DNA of 64,000 nt from Lepraria neglecta (GCA_033220425.1 CM065651.1:1674001-1738000), one strand, 5' to 3'; counted from the first letter of the stretch, positions 1 through 11,548 are shown. Notes: generated by a model not told the origin, from the letters alone. Translations and numbers: made by a program.

Positions 1-1
1 T

Positions 2-2981
2 CACACCGTTCTAATATTCTTCTTCCTGTGGATATTGTATGTTTCACCCCAGTAAGCTTGGGGCCCTTGCTGACCTGTCTAGTCTGCTTCATGCAATTGG
101 CATATACTTCTTTACCAAAGGCTTCCTCCTCACTCGCCTAGTTCTTGACCACAAATCCAACTGCGGTTCTCCACCAATTGAGCTTGGACAACCAAGCCCC
201 GCGTCGTTTGCAGATGGATGCTGGCATCCAAAGACCTTCGACAAAGCTGTGATAGTAATAATAGATGCTCTACGCTACGACTTCACCGTTCCCTTCTCCG
301 GCGAGCCACACCACTTCCACAATGCCCTTACAGTGCTCGACGAGACATCGAGACAAACTCCTGAAAAGGCCTTCCTCCTACCGTTCATAGCCGATCCTCC
401 AACGACCACACTTCAAAGATTAAAGGGCCTCACAACCGGGACCCTGCCTACGTTCATCGATGCAGGGTCGAACTTTGCCGGAACGGCAATTGAGGAGGAT
501 AATCTGGTGGCACAGCTGCGAGATGCAGGCAAGACATTGGTACACTTGGGAGATGATACGTGGCACTCGCTGTTCCCTGGATACTTCGATGCCAACCTTA
601 CGCACGCATACGATTCGTTCAATGTCTGGGACTTGCACACGGTTGACAACGGCGTGACAGAGCACTTGTTACCTCTTTTGAAGCCAGAAAACTCGAGCAA
701 ATGGGATATCATATTCGGTCACTATCTGGGTGTTGATCATGCCGGTCATCGCTACGGTCCAGACCACTCGGCCACCAATGCCAAGTTGCGCGAAATGGAC
801 AGTGTTCTGCGAAAGGTCATTGCTTCGCTGGATGAGAAGACTCTGCTAGTGGTAATGGGCGATCACGGTATGGATGTCAAGGGAGATCATGGTGGAGAAT
901 CAGATGACGAGATTGAAGCTGCGCTGTGGATGTACTCCAACAAGGGCGTCTTCGGCAGAGGTCATAATGGTTTTATGGAGCCACCTGCAACGGCTAAAGA
1001 GCGTCCTGTGGGCCAGATCGATCTTGTCCCAACACTGTCGCTACTTCTGGGCATGCCAATACCTTTCAACAATCTGGGGGCTCCCATAGCAGAAACTTTC
1101 GTAGGTCCCGGTGAACCTGATTGGCAAAATCTGGCGACGGTAAACGCTCTAGCAGCAGCGCAGATCAGCAACTATCAGCATGAATATTCTCAAGCTCGAG
1201 GATTGAACGAGGATGTATTTTCTCTCCCGCAAGCCTTCTGGAAGGACGGACTACAATCTTGGCGAGAGGCACTGAAGTCTGGTCGGCACAGTGATCGCTT
1301 CAGGCCTGCATTCGAATCATTCGCAAAGCATCAGCAAGAGACGTTGAAAATATGTCGGAGTCTTTGGGCCAGATTCGATATTCCCAGCATGCTCGAAGGC
1401 ATTATGATCCTGATCTGTGCTGTAGCAATCTTGGGAACCTATGCCAGGTCTTTTAGACCAATTGCCTTAGAATTGATACCTGTCTACTTGGTACACATGA
1501 CAATGTTCGGCACTATTAGCGCTGCACTTTGTTCGGCCATTACACTGGTCGTTTTCCGTGGCGGGCTCGTGAACGCCGCTTTGCTAGGCCTTGCAGCTGG
1601 CGGTATCTCAGGATTTACCTACGCTTCGGCCAACCTACCACAGAGCTTCACACTACCGTTTCCACGGTCCCTCTGGGGCTGGCTTGCGGTTGTGCTCACG
1701 TTGAGCCAATCGATTGGGTTTGCCTCGAACTCTTACACCATCTGGGAGGACGAGATCTTACTCTGCTTTCTCAGCACCTTCACCTTGATCGCCTTTGCTT
1801 CTTCGATGCGCCAAGAGTTCTTTATCGAGCGTATTCTGGGTATATTCCAAGCTGGGATCTTCTTGGTCCTCACTCGCCTGGCCTCGCTTTCTCGCCTATG
1901 CCGCGAAGAGCAAATGCCTTACTGCAGATCTACATACTATGCCTCGTCAACATCCTCGACTTCCGCTCCATGGCAGTTGCTCATCCCCATTGTCTCAGCA
2001 ACGCTACTGCCTACGGTCATCAAGACATATTATCAACCAACTCGATCATATCAAGGATCGGCAACGATTTGGATTGGCTTCGCAGCGAGATTGGGTCTGC
2101 TGGCATCGGCTATATACTGGGTGCTTGATACTGCAGACGATAATGATTGGCTCACAGTGGATAAGGGTGTCCTACAAATCATTAAGATTGTCATAGCTCG
2201 TTTGATACTTGGTGTATCGCTTGTGGTGGGAACGACGATGTTCGTCTGGAGCAACCCCTGCATTAGTATTCAAGTGACGCCAGAAGTGAATGGCAGTGCG
2301 GATGGCGACGTCGCTCCAAAGCCAAAGTCCGTGAAAGTCTTCGGGTACGCCAATGTACATGGGACTCGGTACTTCTTACTCGTCATAAACTGGCTCTTGG
2401 CCGTGGTTCTTCTCCAAAAGCCCATGGGTGCTGGTGCCATCGGTGTCTTGGCGGTACAGATACTTGCTCTCCTCGAGATCGTCAACACCAACAACCTCTC
2501 CCAGAGTGCCATCGGCCCAGTAGTTCTCGGCCTTCTGGGTAGCTTTCACTTCTTCAAGACAGGCCACCAAGCTACGCTCTCGAGCATACAGTGGGAGTCG
2601 GCCTTTGTAGCCTTGAAAACTATCCGCTACCCCTGGTCACCACTTTTGGTCGTACTCAACACTTTTGGGGCTCAAATATTGACTACGATTGCTGTCCCCC
2701 TAATAGCTCTATGGAAGCAGCCGCCAAAGAAGCCGAGGCTGCTTGGTGACGTTGCTAAAGCACTGGCTACGCTGCTCTTATACTACGCGGTTATCAACCT
2801 GGCGACAACAATGTGGGCAGGCTGGCTACGGAGGCATCTGATGCTGTACAGGATATTCAGCCCCAGGTTCATGACTGGGGCCGCTGTGCTTTTGATTGTA
2901 GATCTGATTGGCATTTTAGTGGGTATTGGGAGCCTAAGGTGGAATTTTGCCAGCATAGCGGAGGTGTTTGGGTGGAATTAG
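2..2981 (+). CDS. GPI13: GPI ethanolamine phosphate transferase 3 (PIG-O/Gpi13), 5' end outside window
   Basis: Adds ethanolamine phosphate to the third mannose of the GPI anchor in the ER membrane, the step that prepares the anchor for transfer to protein. Coding is join(2..36, 83..2981), 977 residues in the window, ending at TAG 2979-2981. The N-terminal half is an alkaline-phosphatase-fold lumenal domain: VIVIIDALRYDF, the TTTLQRLKGLTTG stretch with the likely Thr nucleophile, GDDTW, GVDHAGHRYGP and the metal-binding MGDHGMD...GDHGGES. The C-terminal half is a long multi-pass membrane region, as in the family (about 1000-1100 residues). The ATG at 39 is not the start: it lies in a 46-bp intron (GTATGT at 37, GCTGAC branch, CTAG ending at 82). 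Splicing joins an upstream hydrophobic stretch (FFFLWI) to LLHAIGIYFFTKGFLLTR, one continuous first membrane segment. The start codon is left of the window. No damage is seen. Confidence 0.93.
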
Positions 2982-3255
2982 AAGGCCTTGAGTGCTTCTA
3001 TAATAGAGATACCCAGCTACTTGTAGAAGAACAAAAAATGTCTATCTCTCCAATGTTGTTGTCAATCCCTCATAGAGACAGTCCTCAGCTTGATCAGCAA
3101 TGAAATGGGTATAAGGCCTCCAACGATCTTCTGATTGGTTGTTGGGTGGCGACGCCTGCCAAAATTTGAGTTTGTACATAAACCGAGATGTAAAACCCGA
3201 AGCCTCTCCACCAATTCACACCACTCTTCATCCACAGTCCTGACCTCAATCCTCC

Positions 3256-5823
3256 ATGGCAGCTGAAGCCCCAGATCCCAAGACCTTCGAGTCATGGGAG
3301 GAGGCGTTCCAATACCCCATCCCCGCCGTGCGCGGCATGGAACGCCAGCTCCGCAGGGACATTGACTCGAACCGGGAGAAGCTACGCACTCTTGTTGGGT
3401 AGGACCATAAGCCTCTCCTAAATACCCATCTTGTCCTTATCTATAGCTTCTTACGCTAGAAGTGCTAACGCTCGTTGAACGCGCAGGGCAAGCTACCGCG
3501 ATCTCTTGGGCACCGCCAACTCGATCATTGAGATGGATGGAGAGATGCACAATGTGGAGGCCTACATGGGGGAGATGGGCCAGAGATGCAATACTAGGCT
3601 ACTAGAGAAGAAGGGAACGAATCTGCGAAGCTGGACTGGGGAGATTGAGGCTCCAAGTACGTATAGCCCATGCCCAGCGAAAGATCCATGAATACAACGC
3701 TCACAGCTGTCATGGTAGAGAGTGCCCGCTACGCCTTCGCCTCACAATTATCCGTCCTTCGCAGCTGCCCAGACGTCATCTCTAGGCTTCTCAAGAGCGG
3801 GGGATCAGTGCTGCTGGCCGCCAAAGTTCTCGTGATTTCGCGGTTGCTACACACAAAGCTCTCCCAACGGCCAAACCCACCTCCATATCTAGACGCCCTA
3901 CGGAACAGACTAGCGAGTCTTCGACGTAGACTACTGAGCAGGATCGATCGGCGATTCAAGAACTTGGAATTATCTCGAGATTTATTGGTGGAAGCCATGT
4001 GTGCCTTCTCGCTGGCTACGAGCTCGTCGCCAAAGGACGTCCTCCGGCACTATCACCATATCTGTCTGGAAGCCATATCGGAGAATAGGGAGGAGAGTAC
4101 AGCTGGGCATGAGAACATGTTCTTGGCGCTACGGATCTACGTGAAGACTCTGAGAGACACCCAGGCTATTGTCCCGGGGCAGCTCGCGTATGCATTGGAG
4201 AAGCTGAAGTCGATATCATTGTTCAAGAGCCAAGACGTCTATTCGCTGATGGAATTGAACTTGGATGTGCACGAGCGGTGGATCGGTGATGATATTAAAA
4301 CATTCACGCCTTACCTAAGGCACGATGACCTGAGCAAAGCGGAGTCGGAAAGATCCCTCAGGCAGTGGGCCAAACGGGCGTTCTCATCATTTCTAGACGG
4401 ACTCCGCAGCAGGATACAAGATGTGCAAGATCCTATGGAGCTTGTGCACCTCCGAAGAAAGATTCTTGAATTATGGCTGTCTAATCACCAGCACTCGCTG
4501 GGCATTGATTCTGCAGAAACACTTGATGGCCTCCGTGACGTCTTCAACTCGCAGTCTACTTGCATCATAAAAGCCCGCGCATCTAACCTAGCCGGCATCG
4601 GCATAATCGTTCATGGGATATTGCAGAACTGGCAAGCTGGAATATCGGGCCTCGCTCCATCGCTTTGGGACTCTTCCATGACTTCCATGGAGATGTCACA
4701 TGGAGGCCAAACTCTCCGAGAAAGCCTCATGACACGCTCGATTGGTAGGAACGAACCATTGAGTAGAGTCTTCCAGGAGTACACAGCTTTCCTCGAAAGT
4801 ATTGAGGCTTTAGAAGAGATGATCAAAAAAATCAGGGAAGCTAGGTGGGCAGATGACATCGACGAGGTGGATGACGAGGACGATCTGCTGGACAACAAGC
4901 AAGTCTTACTCAGCGAAGACGATCCAGGGCTCTTGCAAGAGGAACTCAACAACGCACTCGGCGAGGCATATGCGAGCTTGCAAACAACGCTTGATAGATC
5001 ACCTCCGCATGGTGAAGACGTCAACCGGGGTCAAAAGAGCAGCTTCCTGATCCGCACATGGAGAGAGCTGAGACAGCGTTTGCCAAAAAGCTATCAAGAC
5101 CAAAATTTCGGACTGAGCTCCATACCTGCATTACAAGGCATCGTCGCAGACGATACACTACGTGTGCCTCTAGAAAAGTGCGCAAAGCGTATTGCAAAAC
5201 TGAGTACGAAAACTTTACTAGAAAGGTCTCTTTGGGAGGGTGATCCGGAATTACCTGTCTTACCCTCAGCATGGACTTACAGGTTCCTGCTTGACTTCAC
5301 ATCGTCCATGACCTCTTGCGGAAGCGACATTTGGACTACGCAAGCGACGAATACTCTGAAGCGGGAATTGATAAGGGTATTGGCGCCATTGCTAGAGGAG
5401 CGTCCAAAGGCTCCTGCTCCAGTGGTTAATGGTCATACGAATGGGAAGGCTGGTGATGCTGAGACGAAGGTCCCTGAGGATGAAGGCACGGCGAACGGAG
5501 AGAAGGATGAAAAGGAAAAGAAAAACGACAAAGCGTCTAATGGTACGGCCAGAGAACCCACGAATAGTGCTTTAGCCAACGGTGATGCTACGACGCAACA
5601 AAAGGAGTCAAAGGACGCCAAAATCCAGCGAATCTTCGACACTTCCTACCTCATCAATGCTACAGCTGTCAGGGACATGGACAGCAAGGGCAACAAGCTG
5701 ATTCAGCTGCGAGACTCGCTTTCAGAAGATCTTGCTTTAGAAGGAAAGTCTGTAGAGCGTATGAAGAAGGATGCTGGAGAGTACTGGAAGCGAACAAGTC
5801 TTTTGTTTGCTTTGTTGGCATAG
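3256..5823 (+). CDS. COG1: Conserved oligomeric Golgi complex subunit 1 (COG1)
   Basis: Subunit of the COG tethering complex that receives retrograde vesicles at the Golgi. Three exons: 3256..3398, 3487..3656, 3719..5823, together 2418 nt or 805 residues, in frame throughout. Introns are GTAGGA...GCAG (88 bp) and GTACGT...GTAG (62 bp). Exon 1 begins MAAEAPDPKTFESWEEAF; exon 2 carries YRDLLGTANSIIEMD; exon 3 opens SARYAFASQLSVLRSCPDVI, after a Lys codon formed across the junction. These are typical of the Vps51/COG1 N-terminal coiled-coil region. Residues near the C-terminus (about 5400-5620) form a low-complexity Glu/Lys/Asn-rich insert, followed by a last helical block (RMKKDAGEYWKRTSLLFALLA). 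An ATG at 3670 opens the longest single frame but lies inside intron 2. It follows GPI13 on the same strand with 274 bp between; no shared promoter element is visible. Confidence 0.9.
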
Positions 5824-6093
5824 CTCTCGTTGCCAATAGGGAAGACAACAATGCTTAGGCTGTCACTCGCCCTGCTTTTTTATTTCTTGAAAGGACTAAA
5901 GTTCAACTCTGGTGAAATTCTTTCGTCCAGCCTGTCTTTTCGGAACAACTGGTTGAAGGTGTTTTGTCTACTGAAAATCTATCGCCGTGAACATACTCAA
6001 CTCAATCCTTCCTAGACATAGTCACAAAGCTCCCACCTACATTCTCAGCTCCAAAAATCCAATCGAAGCAGCCACCTTCGATTCAATTTCATC

Positions 6094-6526
6094 ATGGAAA
6101 TGCTAATCTTCACACTCTCCCTCCTCAGCGCCCTGCAAGCTAGCGCTCTTTCCTCTCCTCCCCCCCAACGGCAACCTCCCCCACCCCGCAAGCCCGCTAA
6201 ACAGACGCTTTCACCGACGTCGACGTAACCATCTATTACTATCCGCAGCCCCAGTGTTCAGGACAGTCCACCTCACAAGATAAAAAATACACCATGATGT
6301 GCGGGTACAACATGTCGTCCTACATGATGACACGCGAGGAGCAGCTGGATTTCAGTACCGCCGTATCGCCGGGCCGCTGATTACTATGTTCATTGGTAAT
6401 CACTACATGGAAGGGGGGACGGAGTGTGGGACGTTTTTGGAGACTGCGAGTCCGGATAGGGAGGAGTAGGGGATCGAGGCGAATACTTGCTTTAATGTTA
6501 GTGGTAGGCCGGCTACTGTATGTGTC
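6094..6526 (+). pseudogene. Broken gene for a small secreted Cys-containing protein
   Basis: ATG at 6094 in good context (ATCATGG) starts a clear signal peptide, MEMLIFTLSLLSALQASA. The frame stops at a TAA about 44 codons on, after a run of C residues (6160-6166). A second frame (from 6201) reads TDAFTDVDVTIYYYPQPQC and continues with MMCGYNMSSYMMTREEQ to TGA near 6380. A third frame continues with GNHYMEGGTECGTFLE and ANTCFNVSG around 6390-6510 with an in-frame TAG. I see no intron with GT-AG ends that repairs this, so frameshifts and a stop are the simpler reading. The family is not recognised; the layout (signal peptide, about 130 residues, several Cys) resembles fungal secreted effector-like proteins, which is inference only. 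A homopolymer sequencing error at the C-run could explain the first break but not the later ones. Confidence 0.45.
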
Positions 6527-7208
6527 TTGATATCTGTTCTGGGAGAAGCTTTGTGAAAGAATAGCTGATATTATTTATTGGTCCAGTGCTTCAGATCATG
6601 GGTACATTGAGCTGGCTCGTGGGCGGCCGGGAAAGCTGGATGTATCCCAACACTGGACAGCACTGACACTCTCTCATGGCCTGCACAAGCTGTGGTGTCA
6701 CTTGCCGTAAGTTTACTCAGGTACTGTCGCAGTATCTGCCTTGCGTCTCCGCCACAAGCGAGAGCATGGACTCCTCTTGCTAGCAAGTAAGCGGTGCTAC
6801 AATGCCTAAATGCAGGCTGAATGGGACCGGCTGGAATTTCACTACATGGAATGTCACCGGACCGATCAATCTTCCCTCAACCTTTGTGGCGAGAGAGACA
6901 AAATAAAGGCTTGCGGATGAAGAAGAAGGCATCGTAATTTAGCCAACTTCGAAACCCCATTTGGCCTCTGAGATTCACGTTCCCAGCTCCTTATCGTTCA
7001 CAAAAAGTACACATTCGACTCAGGTTGCCAGTAAAACTCCTGGAGGCTTTGACCAGCGAAAGGTTATCCTTGAAACATTAGCTCACAAAGAGCTCCGTTT
7101 TAATTGATTATGATATACGCAAGCCCTGGCATCAACAAATTGCTGCTCAAAGGTCCTAGGAAGTGATTACTTCGCTACAACTGAACCTCTCTCCTACCTT
7201 TTGTCGCT
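6527..7208. other. Intergenic, no gene seen
   Basis: Balanced base composition with CA and TG present, so not RIP-mutated. Only short frames occur on either strand, without protein-like composition. No tRNA fold, repeat or transposon end was recognised. Confidence 0.5.
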
Positions 7209-7818
7209 ATGGCGAGCGTCAGTCGATTTCAACATGATGTAAGTTCTCTCATAATTTCACATGTTTCCAATTCCTCAGCGGCAAAATATCCCTAATTTAT
7301 CTCAATATTATTTCAATAACATATCCATTACCACGATTTCGCAGTCCAAAAATATCACTGCAGAAACAATTTATCTATACTTTATGACTCAAAATTGTTC
7401 AAGATGTCATCTATCTTCGCCGAAGACGGCTCTTAGAGGGCAAACAAGTAAGAAAGGACCTCGCTTTTGTGGGTGGGCCACTGTTTGCATACCCATTCGT
7501 TTTTGCCTCTCCAGAAGAGACTTCGAGGTTGAGAAGAGGAGTGAGAACGACGGTCTGGATAGTGACACGTATGTGGGAAGTAATAAGGTTACTCTCTTGC
7601 GAGTGGATGATTATGAGGACTCTATTCGTGAGCCACGTTCAGATGTTGGGGAGGAGGACGATGACGACCAGGATACAGACGATGCTGATACGGACGAAGA
7701 CGATAGCGATGACAGCGATGACAGCGATGACACGACAAAGACGAAACTGACTATGAGACCATCTCCCTTCTTGGAGGCCTCATTACTATCAAATTCAAAA
7801 ACAGTGCCGAAGAGGTAA
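7209..7818 (+). CDS. Hypothetical small protein with acidic Asp-rich C-terminal region
   Basis: Suggested model join(7209..7238, 7279..7818), 189 residues. ATG 7209 (MASVSRFQHD) is followed by a consensus donor GTAAGT at 7239 and acceptor TTCCTCAG ending at 7278, a 40-bp intron that keeps the frame. The C-terminal third is strongly acidic (EEDDDDQDTDDADTDEDD, then repeated Ser-Asp-Asp from a short GATGACAGC-type repeat), ending TKTKLTMRPSPFLEASLL. No domain is recognised. A second candidate intron (GTAAGA at 7448, CCAG ending at 7514) would change the frame, and the stretch GGPLFAYPFVFASPEETS in another frame also looks protein-like, so the exon structure is uncertain. The acidic frame could also be a chance product of the microsatellite. 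Confidence 0.35.
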
Positions 7819-8144
7819 TAGAATCTCGAAGTGTAATCGTTGTAATGTATGCCGTACCATGCCTTTGGCCTCTATTCGAACGCTTCCGCGACCGTCGGCT
7901 GTGAAACCCGATCCCTCATGAATTCCACCGGGTACTTCTTTTGGCTAGGTATTTTCACAAGAGAAGGCGAATGTTCTTGGCCCACATAATTGGCTCTTGC
8001 ATTTGACTTTGAACAACTGTCCTTTTCCTGTCTTGCTTTCGCACGCTCTCTTCACTACATGCAACGTACAAAACTACTTACTATATCTTCACCCCTACAG
8101 AGCTTTCATAACATGCCTGTCACGATCTTCAACTTCTAGGCAAC
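7819..8144. other. Intergenic, no gene seen
   Basis: No convincing frame, RNA gene or repeat was found in these 326 bases. Composition matches the neighbouring gene space. Confidence 0.4.
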
Positions 8145-8727
8145 ATGGACATAAACCCCAAGTCCCTCCCTCTCTGGTTCAAAGCCCCAAAGTGACTACA
8201 TGGAGGAAGTACAAGAATATTCAAATGCAGCAAAATCGGCGCAGGAAGAGAAAGCGAATGAAGAACGAGCAGTAGCAATAACAGAGAATGCGAACACAAG
8301 GCCGAGATGAAGGGTGAACGCGACTGAGGGCAGAGCCGCATCAAGAGCGGACACCGCAGACTTGGAAACGAGAGGGACCATTAAGATAGAGACTCTAGGT
8401 TCGTTTGGTGGCCCCACGCTCATGATGCCTAAGAAGACTAGGAAGAACAAGCAGAAGAACAAGACTCGACAGACGAGGAGCATGACGCCTCCACCGCTCT
8501 GACAGTACACCAGCCAACACAGCCAACCATCCATATCGATACCCTCTTTCTCATCGACGATCACTTCTGGGCCACTGCCAACCCACTAGAGAAGATGTTC
8601 GCTACGTGGGTGCTTTTTTTTTACGTTGTTCATGGTGATGGGAGCGTTTGTTTTCGTACTTTGGGCGTTGGCATATGGTCTCGTGAATGGGGCTTTGAAC
8701 ATCATCGTCGTAGGTAGAGACTACTGA
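8145..8727 (+). pseudogene. Broken gene for a small membrane protein
   Basis: ATG 8145 (CAACATGG) opens MDINPKSLPLWFKAPK and stops at TGA. One frame over, DYMEEVQEYSNAAKSAQEEK continues as a Glu/Ala-rich helical stretch to TGA near 8309. From about 8425 another frame carries TAA and TAG exactly where CAA/CAG would fit an acidic run (EEQAEEQDSTDEEHDAS), then leads to DTLFLIDDHFWATANPLEKM and WVLFF. At a run of nine T (8614-8622) the frame must shift once more to reach a strong hydrophobic pair, FTLFMVMGAFVFVLWALAYG and LNIIVVGRDY, ending at TGA 8725-8727. The two C-to-T stops and at least two shifts argue for a dead gene. Family not recognised. The opposite-strand 122-codon frame over the same bases is judged a shadow. 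Confidence 0.4.
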
Positions 8728-9077
8728 GAAGTAGGGGATATGGAGGAACGGGCACGTGGCTGGTTCGGAAGGTTTCTTCCATTGTCGGGTTGAGGGATTT
8801 GATTGTGTAATGTTAATATATTCTCACAGTGAGGATGAAGACTTGGCTTGCAACGTGCTCGGAAGTCAAATGAGAAAATCCTCTCCTCATAAAACTCTCT
8901 ATGTACCCCAGACTTCCACCTTCAAGCTCCACTTCGCATCTATCCTAATCTAGTCATCTCACACTACTCCCTTGCACATCCCCAGCACCGTCCCTCACGT
9001 TTCTTCGCAAACCCAGCTTGCTGATACAAGTACAATGACTTCCATATTGTCTTATTTCATAGAAGAAATCTTCGATT
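8728..9077. other. Intergenic, no gene seen
   Basis: Short frames only. No repeat or RNA fold was recognised. Confidence 0.4.
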
Positions 9078-9359
9078 ATGTCGACGCAAAAGGTCTGCAC
9101 GGATTTCGACCCAGGACACACAATATGACTTGGAACTCTAGCTTTGCAACTAATCATCGTCACTACTCCGGAAGAAATTACGAAGACCCACACAATAGTC
9201 ATCTTGGCGTCTATCTTGGCCCTAATACTGGTGCTCGTGTGGTGGGTAAGGCGCACTGATTGGCTACTGATCAACGACTCGGAGTGTTATCCTGCTTTGA
9301 AATTTTCACTCCGCAAGGGTGGCGAAAGCTCGAGCTTGGCTCGTATGCGCAGGAGATGA
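9078..9359 (+). pseudogene. Small single-span membrane protein gene with an in-frame TGA
   Basis: One frame from ATG 9078 reads MSTQKVCTDFDPGHTI, meets TGA at 9126-9128, and goes on in the same frame without another stop to 9359. The second part holds LQLIIVTTPEEITKTHT, a membrane segment (IVILASILALILVLVWW), then a basic tail (RRTDWLL...ARMRRR). The downstream part has its own ATG at 9144, so a 71-residue protein could still be made. Either a single nonsense change broke the gene, or an intron is missed, or the TGA is read through; the following bases are CTT, not the CTA of the best-known readthrough context. Family not recognised. Confidence 0.3.
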
Positions 9360-9522
9360 ACTCGACTCATCGAGCAAGAAAGTGCACTTTGGAGTGGAAA
9401 ACCCATACATCTTCCCTAATCTCCATCACCCATCCCTCCACATTTCTCTTGCACGCTCAACAAAACTACCGTCTTCTTCTACCACAACTGCATTCGTCAG
9501 TGTATTGCGCCAATCCTATACC

Positions 9523-9927
9523 ATGGCTTCGCAAGCATACGCTTCCTCCTTCACTTGGCCCAGGCCAGGCGGGGTCCTCACTCTCGCGCTCGAACAACTA
9601 GCAGCCGCTGCAATTGTGGCGATGATCCTTCAACCAACGAACAACCCCCAAGTACCCAGATATGCAGATATCATCGTCATAGCAAGAGATTTGTGGAGGT
9701 GGAGACCGGAACTCCCTGCAGGCTTCGCGGTCCGTGGCATACTTGGGTTCGGAGCTTTATTTGGCGGCGAATACATCCTTATTACGATCTGCGTGGAGGG
9801 TGAGGCGCTGGGGCAACATGAGCCCCTTGCGGCATCGTTTCGACTTGTTAGATGGGGAAGCGCAGGTGTTGGCATGTTCTTCTTGGGGATTTATATGTTG
9901 ATTTTGAGGCTCAATGAGTGGAGATAG
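9523..9927 (+). CDS. Hypothetical small membrane protein (134 residues)
   Basis: Start chosen at ATG 9523 (ACCATGG, MASQAYASSFTWPRPGG) instead of the upstream in-frame ATG at 9319, because the intervening residues are Ser/Thr/His-rich and not conserved-looking, and 9523 has the better context. Three hydrophobic segments are visible: VLTLALEQLAAAAIVAMIL, a central GFGALFGGEYILITICV, and GVGMFFLGIYMLILRL close to the C-terminus. A short loop between the first two is charged (RDLWRWRPELP). Ends at TAG 9925-9927. Family not recognised; with the two broken genes upstream it makes a cluster of small membrane proteins on the same strand. Confidence 0.5.
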   Translation: MASQAYASSFTWPRPGGVLTLALEQLAAAAIVAMILQPTNNPQVPRYADIIVIARDLWRWRPELPAGFAVRGILGFGALFGGEYILITICVEGEALGQHEPLAASFRLVRWGSAGVGMFFLGIYMLILRLNEWR

Positions 9928-10073
9928 AGAGTAGAAACCGTAGGTGATTGTTGGTGGATAATAGTGAATCCTTTGCTCAGATTAGGGTCTGTCTTCAATA
10001 ATGAGGAATGTTATCACACCTCAACCAGCTTACAAAGGGCTCATAGAAGGATGGTGTAATTAACTGCGACTCA

Positions 10074-11548
10074 TCATACAAGGGCGATTTTCTCCTCTAT
10101 GCCGCGCAATGACCAATTCATTAGACCCAGCCACTCGTCTGGCAGCACGGTCCTAATTCCACGAGTCTCCCTTTCCCCAGTATCACCGGTCCACCACATG
10201 TCGTTAAATTTTGCAAGCAGGGCGAAGAAATGAGCCAGTATTACCAGTGCTCGTGGCTGTTCTTCCGTAACCAAGTCAATAAATGGCTTTGGAATCAGCA
10301 TCGGAAACAAGATCAGTCTCCTGAAGACATCCGCAGGCGTCTCGTGAGCCGCGATGGCATTCAAAACGCTGCCAATGACACTTATGGTCGATGTGTAAGC
10401 TTCCTGTATATCTGAGCTCCAGAACTCGTTTGTAAGGTCCGTTTGACTTCGTCGAAGTAGATGGAGGAGGCTCCGACGGCTGCTTTCTGTGTATAATGTT
10501 TCAGGCTCAGTCAAAATGGGTAATCTGCTTATGAGTCGCATGGATATCGACGTCTCGTCATTTTCAATCCACTTCCACGCCGCTCTATGGACATCTGCCG
10601 CACCTTTCGTCATCTGCAGCCATTGTGTTGGCGGGGTATATGGATGCAGTGGACGCTCGTGTAATACTGCAAAGGCGGTCACGCGGATGAGGTTGGTGGC
10701 TAGACATGCTGCATCGGCATTTTCTTCGCTGAGATTATTGATGTCGTTGCTGTGTTCTTGAAGGGCCAACTCAAAGTATCTTTGATGTGCATCTATAATG
10801 TCAGGATCGAAAGGTTCCGTCTTCGTCATGTGGAGCGCCGAAATAGCGTATATTGAGTAAAGCAGGGCGTCATGTTTCAAAGCCACTTTCGGATAGACTA
10901 CACTCCAAACCTCCGTTGCAGCTGGTTCGGGAGATGCCGAGTACGTCATGCTTGTCTTGGTCGTGTAGTGATGAAGCAGTCCCAATTCTAAGAGACGCCT
11001 TTCTCGGGATTCTGGGATTTCAATGAATTGCGAACGGCTAGGATTTAAGTCATCGCTCGGAGCGGGTCTGACAGAGCTGCTCCTTGCTTCACGGGATTCT
11101 GGTGCCCCAGCTACTCTGCTGGGGCTGCGGCGCGCATAAATACATGCGACCTGATGCCGTTTGCAGCTTCCGCAAGTCGGATGGACTTCATTGCACTGTT
11201 GCATTGTCAGACCATTGATAAAGGTTTAAGCCAAAACGGTGAGAACGATAGTTTTCAAGTCTACTTAGGTTGCAAAACAAGCTACAAAACGACATTGACG
11301 CATCAATGATTTTGAGAGAAGGAAAGAGTGGAAGCAATATATCCAATGATATCTGGAGCTGGTAAGAGTATCATCGAACAAAAACAGGGTCTTACTTTGA
11401 TTCGACGAGCCCGGCATTGCTGGCACCCAGTCCTCGACTTCTTGTGACCGAGCCTCGGGGCCACCTTGGGGCTTTTGCTCACCCTAATCGGCCGCTCTGC
11501 TGCGCCATCGCCAGAAGACTCCGGCACGTGCAAGTTGGTATTGGACAT
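10074..11548 (-). CDS. Zn(2)-Cys(6) fungal-type transcription factor
   Basis: Nuclear DNA-binding regulator. Minus strand, two exons: 11548..11396 and 11195..10074, 424 residues, TGA at 10076..10074. The 200-bp intron (GTAAGA donor at 11395, TCTGAC branch, CAACAG acceptor ending at 11196) falls inside the zinc cluster. Splicing gives Cys at residues 42, 45, 52, 59, 62 and 69, exactly C-x2-C-x6-C-x6-C-x2-C-x6-C, preceded by a basic linker (GHKKSRTG). After a Ser/Arg-rich linker comes LLHHYTTKTSMTYSASPEP, WSVVYPKVALKHDALLYSIY and AISALHMTKTEP, typical of the fungal-specific TF domain 2 family (Upc2-like layout). ATG 11548 gives MSNTNLHVPESSGDG; the ATG at 11204 would lose half of the zinc cluster. 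Target genes cannot be inferred from the neighbours. Confidence 0.85.

Noticed and set aside
3670-5823. COG1 starting at ATG 3670
   Set aside because: That ATG is within intron 2. Exons 1 and 2 encode conserved N-terminal COG1 sequence and splice in frame.
8196-8564. 122-codon minus-strand frame with hydrophobic stretches
   Set aside because: It lies opposite the broken plus-strand membrane-protein gene. Its composition follows from the complementary Glu/Lys-rich and repeat codons.
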